Shown in pieces: positions 9,075 through 18,033 of a stretch of DNA of 64,000 nucleotides. A program made the position numbers and the translations under genes. The stretch spans positions 1-64,000 of the forward strand of contig CAYGAW010000194.1 in the NCBI GenBank assembly GCA_964347945.1, in the 5' to 3' direction. Source of the DNA: CAYGAW01 sp964347945. GTDB lineage: Bacteria; Chloroflexota; Anaerolineae; UBA7937; B3-Chlor. How positions within the stretch are numbered: the stretch's first letter is position 1; the number at the start of each line of letters is the position of its first letter. The notes under the pieces were generated by a model, which had not been told where the DNA came from, searched no databases, and was given only the letters and a program-made list of their open reading frames with translations.

Positions 9075-9862
9075 TCGGTGTCCCTGATTCCCATCACCGC
9101 TGCGAACCTTCCAGTAGCCCCTCTTTCCGCTCGGTGAGAGTAGAATTCATCAGTATGGCAAGCGGTGCACATGCGGCTCGCCTCTATCTGTCGGATGCCT
9201 GCCTCCCATAGCTGTTCGCGATTGGCCTCCCACAGGTCCAGGGTAGAGCGGTCATCACCCAGGGGTAGAAGCGAATCATCCCAGCGTTCAACACTGCCCT
9301 TGACGAACTGGACGACTTCAGGGCCAACCTCGTAGCAACAAGGCCCGATGGCAGGGCCCAAACAGGCAACAGTCTCCGCCGGGTTGATCCCGAAGTATTC
9401 GACCATAGCGGACACCATACGGCGAGCAAGTCCGCTAGCCGTTCCCCGCCAGCCAGCATGGCCCAGGCCCGTGGCCCGGCTCTCTGGATCATACAGGAGG
9501 ATGGGCAGGCAGTCTGCGAAGCGCAGCATGAGGTTTACGCCGCTATTGGAAGTGACCAGAGCATCTGTCGCGGGCAGAACCTTCCCCATGTGGCGGACAT
9601 CCACAACAGCGACTCGGCTACTGTGAACTTGTCTGGCGGTGACGAACTGTTCAGCAGAGAGTCCCAGAGTCTCGTAGATGAGCCGGTGATTCGCTTCTAC
9701 AGCGTGTGGATCGTCACCCACTAGGTGCCCCACGTTTAGCTCTGCAAAAGGCGATCTGCTGAACCCACCATGTCGGGTGAACACCGCGTGCACAATCTCG
9801 CTATGGTCCAAGAGGGCTTCAAAGGTGTAGTAGGGGATGCCGCTGGCTTCGTGGTAAATCAT
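9071..9862 (-). CDS. pgeF: PgeF / YfiH family purine nucleoside phosphorylase-laccase-domain protein
   Basis: 263 aa. The conserved metal-binding set is visible: RQVHS, RFADCLPILLYDP (Cys) and GLGHAGWRGT (His). Families named multicopper polyphenol oxidase or laccase-domain (YfiH) are now known to act on purine nucleosides or to edit peptidoglycan precursors (PgeF). The ATG overlaps the stop of the radical SAM gene by 4 bases. Position next to yggS is a common arrangement near division genes. Confidence 0.9.
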   Translation of the reverse strand: MIYHEASGIPYYTFEALLDHSEIVHAVFTRHGGFSRSPFAELNVGHLVGDDPHAVEANHRLIYETLGLSAEQFVTARQVHSSRVAVVDVRHMGKVLPATDALVTSNSGVNLMLRFADCLPILLYDPESRATGLGHAGWRGTASGLARRMVSAMVEYFGINPAETVACLGPAIGPCCYEVGPEVVQFVKGSVERWDDSLLPLGDDRSTLDLWEANREQLWEAGIRQIEASRMCTACHTDEFYSHRAERGATGRFAAVMGIRDTE

Positions 9863-11475
9863 CGTGGCACTAGGCGGGCGACTTCCTGCAGCGGCCGGCC
9901 AGCGCTGGCTCCAGCGCTGACTGTCGACCAGGGCAGCACCTCATCCTTGGAGCGGGCCCGTAGATACAACTCGGGCTTCAGTTCTGCTCGTTCCATGGCT
10001 CTTCGCCACGCTGACAGAGTAGAACCCTCCACACTCATCAGGGCTTGCCCCACGCGCCTGTCACCGCGAGCCAGGACACCTTGCACCTCGGCCCATCGAA
10101 TACTGTCGGCCCTGGTTGCCACGTTAATGGGTCGCAAGCTGCGTTTGACATAACGCAAGCGCTCCTCCAACACGTCGCGCGGGGCCATGGGCATACGCTG
10201 GAAAGGCGTTTGGGCTTTGGGGACATAGGCACTAATGTTGACCGTTAGGTGGCGATGGAATCGCTCCCGTACCGACCGCACCAACTCAACGATTTGCCTC
10301 GCGTCGCTATCGGTCTCTGTGGGAAGACCAATCATGAAGTACAGCTTGAGGTGGGGGAACTCGTAGTCGGCGGCCAGTTCCACGGCCTGCATGATACTTT
10401 CTGTGGAGATGCCTTTGTTGATCTTGTTGCGCAGGCGCTCCGAGGCTGCCTCGGGCGCGATAGTGAGGGTTTGGGCACCGCTGGCTGCCAGCGCGCGTAG
10501 CAGCGATTTGGGCAGTGGATCGACGCGCAGGGAAGCGACGGATATCTCAGCACCCAAACCGCGTAATCCAGTAACCAACTGCTCTATGTGGGAGTAGTCT
10601 GACAGGGATGCTCCTATGAGCCCCAGTTTGCGTCGATGTTTGAGGCCTTCTTCAGCGATGGCAAGCAGGACTTCCAGGCTACGCTCACGCATCGGTAGAT
10701 AAGCGAATCCGGCTAGGCAGAAGCGGCAGCCCCTGCGGCAGCCGCGGGAGACCTCCATGAGATACATGTCTCCGAACTCTGTCTCCTCCGTGACGATGAC
10801 GGAGCTTGCAGGAAACGTGTCCAAGTCAGCCAACCATTGGCGCTGCACAGGATGACGTAGCCCAGGAACGGGCCTTATGCTCACGATGTGCTCATTCTCG
10901 GTGTCTATGTGGTAGAAACGTGGAACGTAGACCCCCGGAATACTGGCCAGTCGCTTCAGCAGGTCTTCACGACCAAGTTCCAAGCCATGCCACAACGTGT
11001 CGGCCATAGCGGGGGCAACAACCTCGCCTTCGCCGATCACGAACGCGTCGAACATCGGAGCCAGCGGCTCGGGGTTGGCAGTGACGCAGGGACCGCCGGC
11101 AATAAGCAGAGGGTGGGTTTCGTCTCTGTGTTCAGCCCTCAGGGGAATGCCGGCTTGCTGCAGCATGGCAACGACGTTGAAGTAGTCCAACTCGAAGGAG
11201 AGGGAGAAAGCCAGTACCGCAAAGTCGGTCAAAGGGCGCTGCGATTCCAGCGAAATAGACACACCGTCTTGTTCATGGAAGACCCTTTCACAGACTATGT
11301 TCGGTTGCTCGTTGAAGAGGCGGTAGATGACATGCACTCCCAGGTTGGACATGCCGATGCTGTAGGTGTTGGCATAGGCAATGGCGATCGGTAGACGGCC
11401 TCCCCAGTCCTTGTATGTGGTTCCCTTTTCGTTCTTCAGTCTCCGTTTGATGAGGGAGATGGTACCCCAGTCCAA
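9859..11475 (-). CDS. TIGR03960-type radical SAM protein with B12-binding-like N-terminus
   Basis: 538 aa. I prefer the TTG start at 11475 because AGGAGG lies 7 bases upstream and a promoter overlaps any longer reading. Residues 20-200 have the B12-binding-like domain of the TIGR03960 family (KDWGGRLPIAI, GGPCVTANPEPL, DAFVIGEGE). The radical SAM cluster motif CRRGCRFC follows the SRG loop, and a TIM-barrel region contains APEAASERLRNKINK. Many relatives carry a C-terminal DUF2344; that domain is absent here. The substrate of the family is unknown. It is the first gene of a five-gene coupled operon. Confidence 0.85.
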   Translation of the reverse strand: MDWGTISLIKRRLKNEKGTTYKDWGGRLPIAIAYANTYSIGMSNLGVHVIYRLFNEQPNIVCERVFHEQDGVSISLESQRPLTDFAVLAFSLSFELDYFNVVAMLQQAGIPLRAEHRDETHPLLIAGGPCVTANPEPLAPMFDAFVIGEGEVVAPAMADTLWHGLELGREDLLKRLASIPGVYVPRFYHIDTENEHIVSIRPVPGLRHPVQRQWLADLDTFPASSVIVTEETEFGDMYLMEVSRGCRRGCRFCLAGFAYLPMRERSLEVLLAIAEEGLKHRRKLGLIGASLSDYSHIEQLVTGLRGLGAEISVASLRVDPLPKSLLRALAASGAQTLTIAPEAASERLRNKINKGISTESIMQAVELAADYEFPHLKLYFMIGLPTETDSDARQIVELVRSVRERFHRHLTVNISAYVPKAQTPFQRMPMAPRDVLEERLRYVKRSLRPINVATRADSIRWAEVQGVLARGDRRVGQALMSVEGSTLSAWRRAMERAELKPELYLRARSKDEVLPWSTVSAGASAGRPLQEVARLVPR

Positions 11476-11495
11476 GAGCCTACCTCCTGTTGGCA

Positions 11496-11524
11496 AGTCT
11501 ATCACAGGGGGTAGGGCAACGCAA
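11496..11524 (-). promoter_or_regulatory. promoter and ribosome site defining the TTG start of the radical SAM gene
   Basis: TTGCGT (11519-11524), 17-base spacer, TAGACT (11496-11501) on the minus strand. Transcription would begin near 11489, just before AGGAGG (11483-11488) and the TTG at 11475. The longer in-frame GTG at 11505 lies inside the promoter, so it is unlikely to be used. Confidence 0.55.
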
Positions 11525-11811
11525 ACGAACCACCATCTCTCCCTCTGGTCCGTCAGCTGCCAATGAGCTCTCCCCCTGAAAGCATTGTCGGCTTCGGAGC
11601 AGGGTCACACCCCATCGACGCGTTGTTGATTGCCGCCCTCCTGGCGGAACGCGACACAGGACCGAGCGCGGGACACTGCAAGTGCGAAGGGCTGCCAGTT
11701 GAAGCAGGCCGGACCGCTGAGTCACACGAGCTTTCTGCGATGGACAAAGGACAGAGAAAAGCCTCGCTCACAGCAGCGGGGCTTGCTGCCCGGCCCAAAG
11801 GACGAGGACAA
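11506..11811. other. 306-base intergenic stretch
   Basis: No protein-like reading is seen here. It holds the terminator of the etf operon (11755-11782) and the promoter of the radical SAM operon (11496-11524). I see nothing further in the middle 230 bases. Confidence 0.5.
11755..11782 (-). terminator. Rho-independent terminator of the acyl-CoA dehydrogenase-etf operon
   Basis: On the minus strand GCCCCGCT (11775-11782) and AGCGAGGC (11761-11768) pair with one C-A mismatch around a six-base loop. TTTTCTC follows. It lies about 30 bases after the etfA stop. Confidence 0.55.
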
Positions 11812-12795
11812 TTACCGCTCAGCCATCATGCTTTTGAATTCCTCTGTGAGTACCGGGACGACCTTGAACAGATCTCCGACGATTCCGTAGTCAGCCACCT
11901 TGAAGATCGGCGCGTCAGGGTCCTTGTTGACAGCCAGGATGTGTCTCGAGGTCTTCATCCCTGCCAGGTGCTGTATGGCCCCCGAAATGCCACAGGCGAT
12001 GTAGAGGGTGGGGGTAACCACTTTGCCCGTTTGGCCAACCTGATAGCTATGGTCTTTCCACCCAGCATCAACAGCCGCCCGGGAAGCACCCACGGCGGCT
12101 CCCAACACACTTGCCAGGTCCTCGATCAAGGCAAAGTTCTCAGGCCCCTTGAGCCCCCGCCCACCCGAGACGATGATATCTGCCTCGGTCAATTCTACTC
12201 GCTCCCCAGCCTCCTTGATCATCTCTATGGCCTTCGCCCTGATCTCTCCGGTGTCAACCGGTATGTTCTCCACTGGAGCACCAAGGGAGCTGTCGGGCTC
12301 GGGAGGGGCGAAGATGTTGGGGCGCACCGTGGCCACATACGGCCTGGACGCTTCCTTTACTGTGGCGATTGCTTTCCCCGCGTAGATGGGTCTCGTGATG
12401 AGCAGTTCTCCGTCCTGCACCTCGAAGCCGGTGCAGTCAGAAGCGAGGCCGACCGCCAACCTCGCCGCCAACCTGGGCGCCAGGTCTTTTCCCTGGGTCG
12501 TTGCTCCAAGCAGAACAACAGCAGGTTTGGTCTCCTTGATCAGATCGGCCAGCACATTCGCGTAGCCTTCAGGTGTATAATTGGCCAGCGCGCTGTCGTC
12601 AGCCACAAATATCTTCTCAGCCCCGTAGTGGCCGAGCGGCGCAACGAGATCTGCGATCTCGCTTCCAAGAGCTGCCGTCTCGACGCTACCGCCCAGCTCG
12701 TTGGCGATTCTCTTCCCCTCGCCCATCATCTCGAAGCTGACTTTCTTCAAGGCACCATCTCGAATCTCTGCTATCACCAAGACGTTGTCTGACAT
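11812..12795 (-). CDS. etfA: electron transfer flavoprotein, alpha subunit
   Basis: 327 aa. The C-terminal FAD domain is fully conserved: GAAVGASRAAVDAGW, QVGQTGKVVTP, LYIACGISGAIQHLAGM, AVNKDPDAPIF and ADYGIVGDL. EtfA pairs with EtfB to take electrons from acyl-CoA dehydrogenases and pass them to the quinone pool through an ETF:quinone oxidoreductase, which is not in this window. It lies 46 bases after etfB in the acyl-CoA dehydrogenase operon. No bifurcation-specific feature can be judged by eye. Confidence 0.96.
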   Translation of the reverse strand: MSDNVLVIAEIRDGALKKVSFEMMGEGKRIANELGGSVETAALGSEIADLVAPLGHYGAEKIFVADDSALANYTPEGYANVLADLIKETKPAVVLLGATTQGKDLAPRLAARLAVGLASDCTGFEVQDGELLITRPIYAGKAIATVKEASRPYVATVRPNIFAPPEPDSSLGAPVENIPVDTGEIRAKAIEMIKEAGERVELTEADIIVSGGRGLKGPENFALIEDLASVLGAAVGASRAAVDAGWKDHSYQVGQTGKVVTPTLYIACGISGAIQHLAGMKTSRHILAVNKDPDAPIFKVADYGIVGDLFKVVPVLTEEFKSMMAER

Positions 12796-12841
12796 CGTAT
12801 CCTCCAGCCTGTGCTCAGAAGTTGACTATACATCAGCTCGC

Positions 12842-13630
12842 TCAAAGAATCTTGGCTTCATCTCTGAGCAGATGAGCAACCTTGACAGCATCTTGGACAG
12901 GGTCCTCATCGAACACCTTGCCAGCGACTCTCTCCGGAGGCAAGGTCACCTCCTGGAACGCTATCTTGGCCGCGTCAAGTCCAACCTGATCTTTCTCCAC
13001 CCCTATCTCTTCGGCGTTCCACTCGGGGATGACCTTCTTCTTAACGGCCATGATTCCCTTGATGGACGCGTAGCGCGGTTCATTCAGGCCCTTTTGGGCC
13101 GTGACGACCGCAGGTAGGGGTGACTCCACCACCTCATGACCACCTTCGACCTCTCGGTGCGCAACGATGGACTTGTGGTCATCCGCGATCTCCAGTTCGG
13201 TGACCACCGACACGTGGGGGATGTCGAGGAGCTCGGCAAGGATGATGCCCACCTGCGCGTGGTCTTCGTCGACGCCTTGCTTCCCGCAGAAGATGATATC
13301 GTAGTCCAACTTCTGCAAGGCCTTGCTCAGTATGAGGGCCGTGGCGTAGGGATCAGATCCCTCGAACGCTTCGTCAACGAGATGGATAGCCTCATCGGAC
13401 CCCACTGCTAGCCCGCTCTTGAGCGCATCTTGGGCCCGCTCTGGTCCGGTAGTGATTAGAACGATCTTGCCTTCGCCCAGCCTCTCCTTGATGCGCAGGC
13501 CCTCTTCGATGGCGTATTCGTCGTAGGGATTGACCACGTACTTTGTCTCAGAGTGATCTATCTGCCCATCTTTGACCCGAATCTTGGTCTCGGTGTCAGG
13601 GACCTGCTTGACACAGACAACAATGTTCAT
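12842..13630 (-). CDS. etfB: electron transfer flavoprotein, beta subunit
   Basis: 262 aa, usual family length. The N-terminus MNIVVCVKQVPDTE and the segments NPYDEYAIEEGLRIKE and CGKQGVDEDHAQVG are diagnostic of EtfB, and the AMP-binding region is intact. It is encoded between an acyl-CoA dehydrogenase and etfA on one strand with gaps of about 45 bases, so the three probably form one electron-transfer unit for acyl-CoA oxidation. Confidence 0.96.
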   Translation of the reverse strand: MNIVVCVKQVPDTETKIRVKDGQIDHSETKYVVNPYDEYAIEEGLRIKERLGEGKIVLITTGPERAQDALKSGLAVGSDEAIHLVDEAFEGSDPYATALILSKALQKLDYDIIFCGKQGVDEDHAQVGIILAELLDIPHVSVVTELEIADDHKSIVAHREVEGGHEVVESPLPAVVTAQKGLNEPRYASIKGIMAVKKKVIPEWNAEEIGVEKDQVGLDAAKIAFQEVTLPPERVAGKVFDEDPVQDAVKVAHLLRDEAKIL

Positions 13631-13673
13631 AGGGATCCAACCTCCTTGGGTCTTTGTCTCTCTGCTTCTATTC

Positions 13674-14813
13674 TCATTTCAGCAACGAGCGGGAGATCAC
13701 CAAACGCTGTATCTCGCTCGTACCTTCGTAGATTTGCAGGAGCTTGGCGTCGCGCATGTACTTTTCCACAGGGTATTCCTTGACATATCCGTAGCCCCCG
13801 AAGATCTGCACAGCGTCGATGGCGATTTGCATGGCGCTGTCGGCTGCGAAGCACTTGGCGATGGCAGATTCATAGCTGTTGCGCAGGCCTTGATCCGCCA
13901 TCCATGCCGCTTGCCAGACTAGCAGACGTGCGGCCTCCACCTTGATGGCCATGTCGGCCAACATGAATTGGATGGCCTGGAAAGAAGCGATCGGCTGCCC
14001 AAACTGCTCTCTATCCTTGGCGTAATTCACCGCAGCTTCCATGGCAGCGCGAGCGAGTCCCACCGCAGCCGCGCCGACCTCTGCGCGTATCTTATCCAAG
14101 GTCTCCATGACCAGTCCGAATCCTTCCCCCTCCTCTCCGAGGCGGTTTTCTACTGGGACCCGAACATCCTCGAAAATCACCTCTCTGGTGCTGGCCGCGC
14201 GCTGACCCATCTTGTCCTCCTTCTTTCCGAAGGAGAGGCCTGGCAGATCACACGGAACCACGAGCACAACGAGGCCCCTATGGCGCTGAGTAGGGTCAAC
14301 CGTAGCCGTCACTGTGTATAGCTTTGCCACGCCCCCGTTGGTGATGAAACGTTTGGTGCCGTTGAGAACGTAGGAGCCTCCGTCGCGCTTGGCCCTGGTC
14401 CTCACGCTGGCAACGTCCGAACCGGCGCCGGGTTCGGTGAGGCAGAAAGCCGCCAGCGCCGGCTCGGCGCAGAAGGGTTTCATGAATCGCTCCATCTGTT
14501 CGGGCGTGGCGGCAATGTTCAGCGGAGTCAGGCCGAGCGTACTGGCCACGAAGGTGCTGTATATCCCTGCACATCCGGCGGCAATCTCCTCGGCGACGAG
14601 GCAGTCTTCGAAATAGCCCAAGCCTGCGCCTCCGTACTCCTCGGGAACGGTGATGTTGATGAGGCCGATGTCGTGAGCCTTTTCCACGAGTTCCCAAGGG
14701 TACTCTTCGATACGGTCGGCTTCAGCCGCGATGGGGACAATCTCGTTCTGGGTGAATCGCCGAGCAAGCTCTCGCAGGGCCTCTTGCTCGTCACCGAGAG
14801 AGGGGTTGAACAT
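13674..14813 (-). CDS. acyl-CoA dehydrogenase (short/medium-chain type)
   Basis: 379 aa from the ATG at 14813; a GTG at 14834 is the alternative and only adds seven residues. Three-domain acyl-CoA dehydrogenase signatures are present: FCLTEPGAGSDVAS (FAD loop), GTKRFITNGG, AQMDDs-type DREQFGQPIASFQAIQ, and C-terminal QIYEGTSEIQRLVISR with the catalytic Glu. It oxidises acyl-CoA to trans-enoyl-CoA, with electrons going to the ETF encoded just downstream. Chain length cannot be told from sequence alone. Confidence 0.93.
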   Translation of the reverse strand: MFNPSLGDEQEALRELARRFTQNEIVPIAAEADRIEEYPWELVEKAHDIGLINITVPEEYGGAGLGYFEDCLVAEEIAAGCAGIYSTFVASTLGLTPLNIAATPEQMERFMKPFCAEPALAAFCLTEPGAGSDVASVRTRAKRDGGSYVLNGTKRFITNGGVAKLYTVTATVDPTQRHRGLVVLVVPCDLPGLSFGKKEDKMGQRAASTREVIFEDVRVPVENRLGEEGEGFGLVMETLDKIRAEVGAAAVGLARAAMEAAVNYAKDREQFGQPIASFQAIQFMLADMAIKVEAARLLVWQAAWMADQGLRNSYESAIAKCFAADSAMQIAIDAVQIFGGYGYVKEYPVEKYMRDAKLLQIYEGTSEIQRLVISRSLLK

Positions 14814-14888
14814 ATGCTCTGTGCTGCTGCCCACTCCTGAGGAATTCTGCGCAGACGGGTCCGAGGATTCTCACGTTTCTCCGCCGTC

Positions 14889-14917
14889 ATTGTACCCAAA
14901 CTCGGCGGGGTTGTCAA
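14889..14917 (-). promoter_or_regulatory. strong sigma70-type promoter of the acyl-CoA dehydrogenase-etfBA operon
   Basis: TTGACA (14912-14917), exactly 17 bases, TACAAT (14889-14894) on the minus strand. The leader to the start codon is about 70 bases. Confidence 0.7.
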
Positions 14918-14959
14918 ACGAATCCAGTCTGACAGGGCGGGGGAGAGAAACGCGTGTGA

Positions 14960-17191
14960 CTACCCGCACTGAGAGTAGCCGCACGAGGGGCAGCGGAGGC
15001 AGCCTTCAACGAACTCGACCATGGTGCCGCAGTCAGGACACTCGGGGCACATGCCCAGGAGGTTCCTGGCAACCATGCCCACAGCAGATACAGTGATAGT
15101 CTCAGCAGCGCTGTCGTCGACATACCTGTGCATCGCTTTGCCGACGGCATCCGCACAGGATAAGATGATGTTGCCCTCTTGCCAGGCCGGAGCCGGGCAG
15201 CGGATACCCTGCAGCTGCCTGATGATCACGTCCGCTTCGATGCCGGAGCGGAGGGCCAGAGAGATCAAGCGCCCAATCGCCTCTGAATGGGAAGCCATGC
15301 AGCCTCCACTCTTGCCCATGGTAGCGAAGACTTCAAAGAGGCCTTCCTGATCCTCGTTGATCGTGACGTATATGCTTTGTCCGCAACCCACCGTGATCTT
15401 CTCTGTCATCCCGTGGGTCACCGTCGGACGCGCACGCGGAGCTCTGATCGCCCTCTTGCGCTGGCTTTCTGCCAGGCCTCTCGTCAGGACCTGGGACGCC
15501 CGACTGCCGTCACGGTAGATGGTAACCCCCTTGCAGCCGAGCTCGTAGGCGAGTAGGTACGCCTTCTCCACGTCCTCCTTAGTAGCATCGTGGGGGAAGT
15601 TGATGGTCTTGGACACTGCGTTGTCGGTGTGCTTCTGAAATGCGGCCTGAACCCGGATATGCCATTCGGGAGCGATGTCATGGGCGGTTACGAGTAGCCT
15701 TCGAGTCTCAGCCGGCACTTCATCTAGGTCTTGAAGAGTGCCCGTCTGAGCCACCTTCTTCATCAACTCATCGCTGTGGAAGCCCTGTTCGTGGGCCAGC
15801 TGCTCGAAGATGGGGTCTAGCTCCAAGAGGGCGTCTCCGTCAAGTACGTGCCGTCTGTATACCAAGGCGAAAATGGGTTCGATGCCGCTGGAGGTACCGG
15901 CGATGATACTGATGCTACCGGTGGGCGCGATAGTTGTCACAGTGGCGTTCCTTAACTTGGGACCGCCTGGCACGTCGTAGATGGTGCCCGGGAAGTTGGG
16001 AAACACGCCGCGCTCTTCCGCCAGGGCCGCCGAGGCCTGCCGGGCCCTCTCCTGGATGAACCGCATGACCTCTTCAGCAGTCGTCACAGCTGCTTCCGAA
16101 TCGTAGGGTATACCCAGCGTGATGAGCATGTGGGCGAAGCCCATCACTCCTAGCCCTATCTTGCGGTTGGCCAGGGTCATCTCCTTTATCTGGGGCAGAG
16201 GATACTTGTTGCAATCTATGACGTTGTCCAGGAAGTGTACCGCACACTCAACCGTCTGTCCCAGGCGCTGATAATCAACCTTGCCGTCCACGACCATCTT
16301 GCACAGGTTGATGGAGCCCAGATTACAGCTCTCGAAGGGCAGGAGAGGCTGTTCGCCGCAGGGGTTGGTGCTTTCGATCTCGCCCACAAGAGGGGTAGGA
16401 TTGCCCTCATTGAGCTTGTCGAGGAAGATTACCCCAGGATCGCCGTTCTTCCATGCCAGCTCCGCTATCTTGTGGAAGACCGAGCGGGCCCGCAGGCGTT
16501 TGACCACCTCTCCAGAGCGAGGATTGATGAGAGGGAACGTAGCGTCCCGACGTAGAGCTTCCATGAACTGTCTGGTCAGGCCCACGGAGATATTGAAGTT
16601 GTTGAGCCTCCATTCATCCGCCTTGGCGGTGATGAAATCCAGGATATCTGGATGGTCTATCCTCAAAATCGCCATATTGGCGCCGCGTCTGGTCCCCCCT
16701 TGCTTGATGGCTTCAGTCGCGGCGTCGAAGACTTCCATGAACGAGATTGGGCCGGAGGCTATCCCGCCTGTCGATTTGACAACATCCCCTTTGGGCCGCA
16801 GCCGCGAGAACGAGAAGCCAGTCCCTCCTCCACTCTGGTGGATGAGCGCAGTGTTCTTGACGGTTTCGAAGATGCTCTCCATTGAGTCTTCGATGGGAAG
16901 CACGAAGCAAGCTGAAAGCTGCCCGAGACTCCTCCCGGCGTTCATGAGGGTGGGGGAGTTGGGCAGGAACTCGAGGCTAGCCATGGGGCGACGGAATTCC
17001 TCGGCTGTGCCCGCCACGGAAGCTGATGGATCGTATGTGACGTCTACCTGAGCCACGTGTTCGGCCACACGCCGGAACAGTTCCTCTGATGTCTCTGTTA
17101 TTCTACCTGTCTCATCCCTCTTCAGATATCGCCTTTCCAACACCGTCATGGCATTGGGCGATAGCTCAAGGGCGGCACTTCCGCGCGACAT
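14960..17191 (-). CDS. nrdJ: vitamin B12-dependent (class II) ribonucleotide reductase
   Basis: 743 aa from the ATG at 17191, which has GGAG 9 bases upstream; a longer in-frame reading lacks support. Class II features: QSGGGTGFSFSRLRPKGD, NPCGEQPLLPFESCNLGS (active-site Cys and Glu), TVTTIAPTGSISIIAGTSSG and a Cys-rich C-terminal tail (CPECPDCG, CPSCGY) that reduces the active site. It makes deoxyribonucleotides using adenosylcobalamin and needs no oxygen. No N-terminal ATP-cone is seen. It follows nrdR by 46 bases. Confidence 0.95.
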   Translation of the reverse strand: MSRGSAALELSPNAMTVLERRYLKRDETGRITETSEELFRRVAEHVAQVDVTYDPSASVAGTAEEFRRPMASLEFLPNSPTLMNAGRSLGQLSACFVLPIEDSMESIFETVKNTALIHQSGGGTGFSFSRLRPKGDVVKSTGGIASGPISFMEVFDAATEAIKQGGTRRGANMAILRIDHPDILDFITAKADEWRLNNFNISVGLTRQFMEALRRDATFPLINPRSGEVVKRLRARSVFHKIAELAWKNGDPGVIFLDKLNEGNPTPLVGEIESTNPCGEQPLLPFESCNLGSINLCKMVVDGKVDYQRLGQTVECAVHFLDNVIDCNKYPLPQIKEMTLANRKIGLGVMGFAHMLITLGIPYDSEAAVTTAEEVMRFIQERARQASAALAEERGVFPNFPGTIYDVPGGPKLRNATVTTIAPTGSISIIAGTSSGIEPIFALVYRRHVLDGDALLELDPIFEQLAHEQGFHSDELMKKVAQTGTLQDLDEVPAETRRLLVTAHDIAPEWHIRVQAAFQKHTDNAVSKTINFPHDATKEDVEKAYLLAYELGCKGVTIYRDGSRASQVLTRGLAESQRKRAIRAPRARPTVTHGMTEKITVGCGQSIYVTINEDQEGLFEVFATMGKSGGCMASHSEAIGRLISLALRSGIEADVIIRQLQGIRCPAPAWQEGNIILSCADAVGKAMHRYVDDSAAETITVSAVGMVARNLLGMCPECPDCGTMVEFVEGCLRCPSCGYSQCG

Positions 17192-17237
17192 GTTGTTTCT
17201 CCAGCGATCAGCAAGCGGGGTCCGCCTGGCCGCTGTG

Positions 17238-17729
17238 CTACAAGTCAAGGGGAAGCTGAGACTCCAATTCAGCTTCCCGTCTCTTCCACTCTTTAAACTC
17301 CTCGATTTCGTCGGCCAGGCTATCTACGTCCCGGAAGCGGCGATACACAGAGGCGAAACGCACGTACGCTACGTCATCCAGTTCGCGCAACCGAGTCATC
17401 ACCATCTTGCCGATAGTTTCGCTCTCTACCTCAGCTCGTCCTAGGTCGTAGAGTTCTCTTTCTATCTCCTTGACCATCTGCTCCAGGGTCTCGGTGGGAA
17501 TGCGACGCTTGGCGCAGGCACGCAGGATCCCAGTCAAGAGTTTGTCGCTGTCGAAAGGCTCCCGGCGCCCGTCCCTCTTCACTACGAAAAGGCTGGTCTT
17601 CGCCACTCGCTCGTAGGTGGTGAAGCGCTGTTGGCAGTTCCTGCACTCCCTGCGTCGCCGGATGCCCTCGCCGACCTCCCTAGTATCTATGACCCTTGTG
17701 TGCTTCTTGCCGCAGTAGGGGCACTTCAT
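17238..17729 (-). CDS. nrdR: NrdR transcriptional repressor of ribonucleotide reductase genes
   Basis: 163 aa. The N-terminal zinc ribbon has MKCPYCGKKHTRVIDTRE and CRNCQQRFTTYERV (four Cys). An ATP-cone follows (VVKRDGRREPFDSDKLLTGI and on). The ATG at 17729 is preceded by AAAGGAGG. NrdR binds paired NrdR boxes and represses RNR genes when dATP is high. Here it is co-transcribed with the class II enzyme, and candidate boxes lie in its own leader, which suggests autoregulation of the operon. Confidence 0.96.
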   Translation of the reverse strand: MKCPYCGKKHTRVIDTREVGEGIRRRRECRNCQQRFTTYERVAKTSLFVVKRDGRREPFDSDKLLTGILRACAKRRIPTETLEQMVKEIERELYDLGRAEVESETIGKMVMTRLRELDDVAYVRFASVYRRFRDVDSLADEIEEFKEWKRREAELESQLPLDL

Positions 17730-17781
17730 GGTCTCTCCTCCTTTGACGAGATGGAGACCCGGGTTTGCACAATGCACTAAT

Positions 17782-17797
17782 ACACTATATGTGGCAC
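17782..17797 (-). promoter_or_regulatory. candidate NrdR box 1
   Basis: The plus-strand text ACACTATATGTGGCAC matches the palindromic NrdR consensus (acaCwATATwTwGtgt type) at about 11 of 16 positions, including the CTATAT core. Its centre is 31 bases from the second candidate box, about three helical turns, as expected for NrdR pairs. Confidence 0.5.
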
Positions 17798-17812
17798 GTA
17801 ATGCGAGTGCTG

Positions 17813-17828
17813 CCCCAACATGTTGTGG
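17813..17828 (-). promoter_or_regulatory. candidate NrdR box 2
   Basis: CCCCAACATGTTGTGG matches the consensus at about 11 of 16 positions and contains the palindrome CAACATGTTG. It is weaker in the core than box 1. The support is mostly its spacing of 31 bases from box 1 and its place upstream of nrdR. Confidence 0.4.
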
Positions 17829-17841
17829 CGTAGGCCTCATA

Positions 17842-17870
17842 AAGTTAGCACAAAGGCATGAGTATGGCAA
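17842..17870 (-). promoter_or_regulatory. candidate promoter of nrdR-nrdJ
   Basis: TTGCCA (17865-17870), 17-base spacer, TAACTT (17842-17847) on the minus strand. A TGC just before the -10 makes an extended -10 element. Transcription would start near 17835, directly upstream of both candidate NrdR boxes. Confidence 0.4.
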
Positions 17871-18012
17871 GGCCAGAAGGCCTTTCAAACCTTAAAAGTT
17901 AGGGACTGGGCGTGTTTCGGTGTGAGAGGAAGAGGGGGAGGGGGAAGGTGGCGCAGTAACCTTCCCCCTGGAAAGGATCCTTCTGGCAAGAGAGTCCCGA
18001 CTCTGCTTGCGC

Positions 18013-18033
18013 AGAAAGAGGGCCTTTCGGCCC
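18013..18033 (-). terminator. terminator after ftsZ (end of dcw cluster)
   Basis: GGGCC-GAAA-GGCCC stem with a stable tetraloop on the minus strand (18020-18033), flanked by extra G, followed by TCTTTCT. It is 74 bases after the ftsZ stop. Confidence 0.55.

Noticed and set aside
11563..12792. 409-codon open reading on the plus strand opposite etfA
   Set aside because: etfA is unmistakable on the other strand, and the antisense reading has no recognisable features.
17192..17237. Cobalamin riboswitch in front of the B12-dependent nrdJ
   Set aside because: Only 46 bases lie between nrdR and nrdJ, and no B12-box sequence is visible here or in the nrdR leader.
17730..17888. N-terminal extension of NrdR upstream of the zinc ribbon
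   Set aside because: NrdR always begins at MxCPxC, and AAAGGAGG precedes the ATG at 17729; the extension covers the control region.
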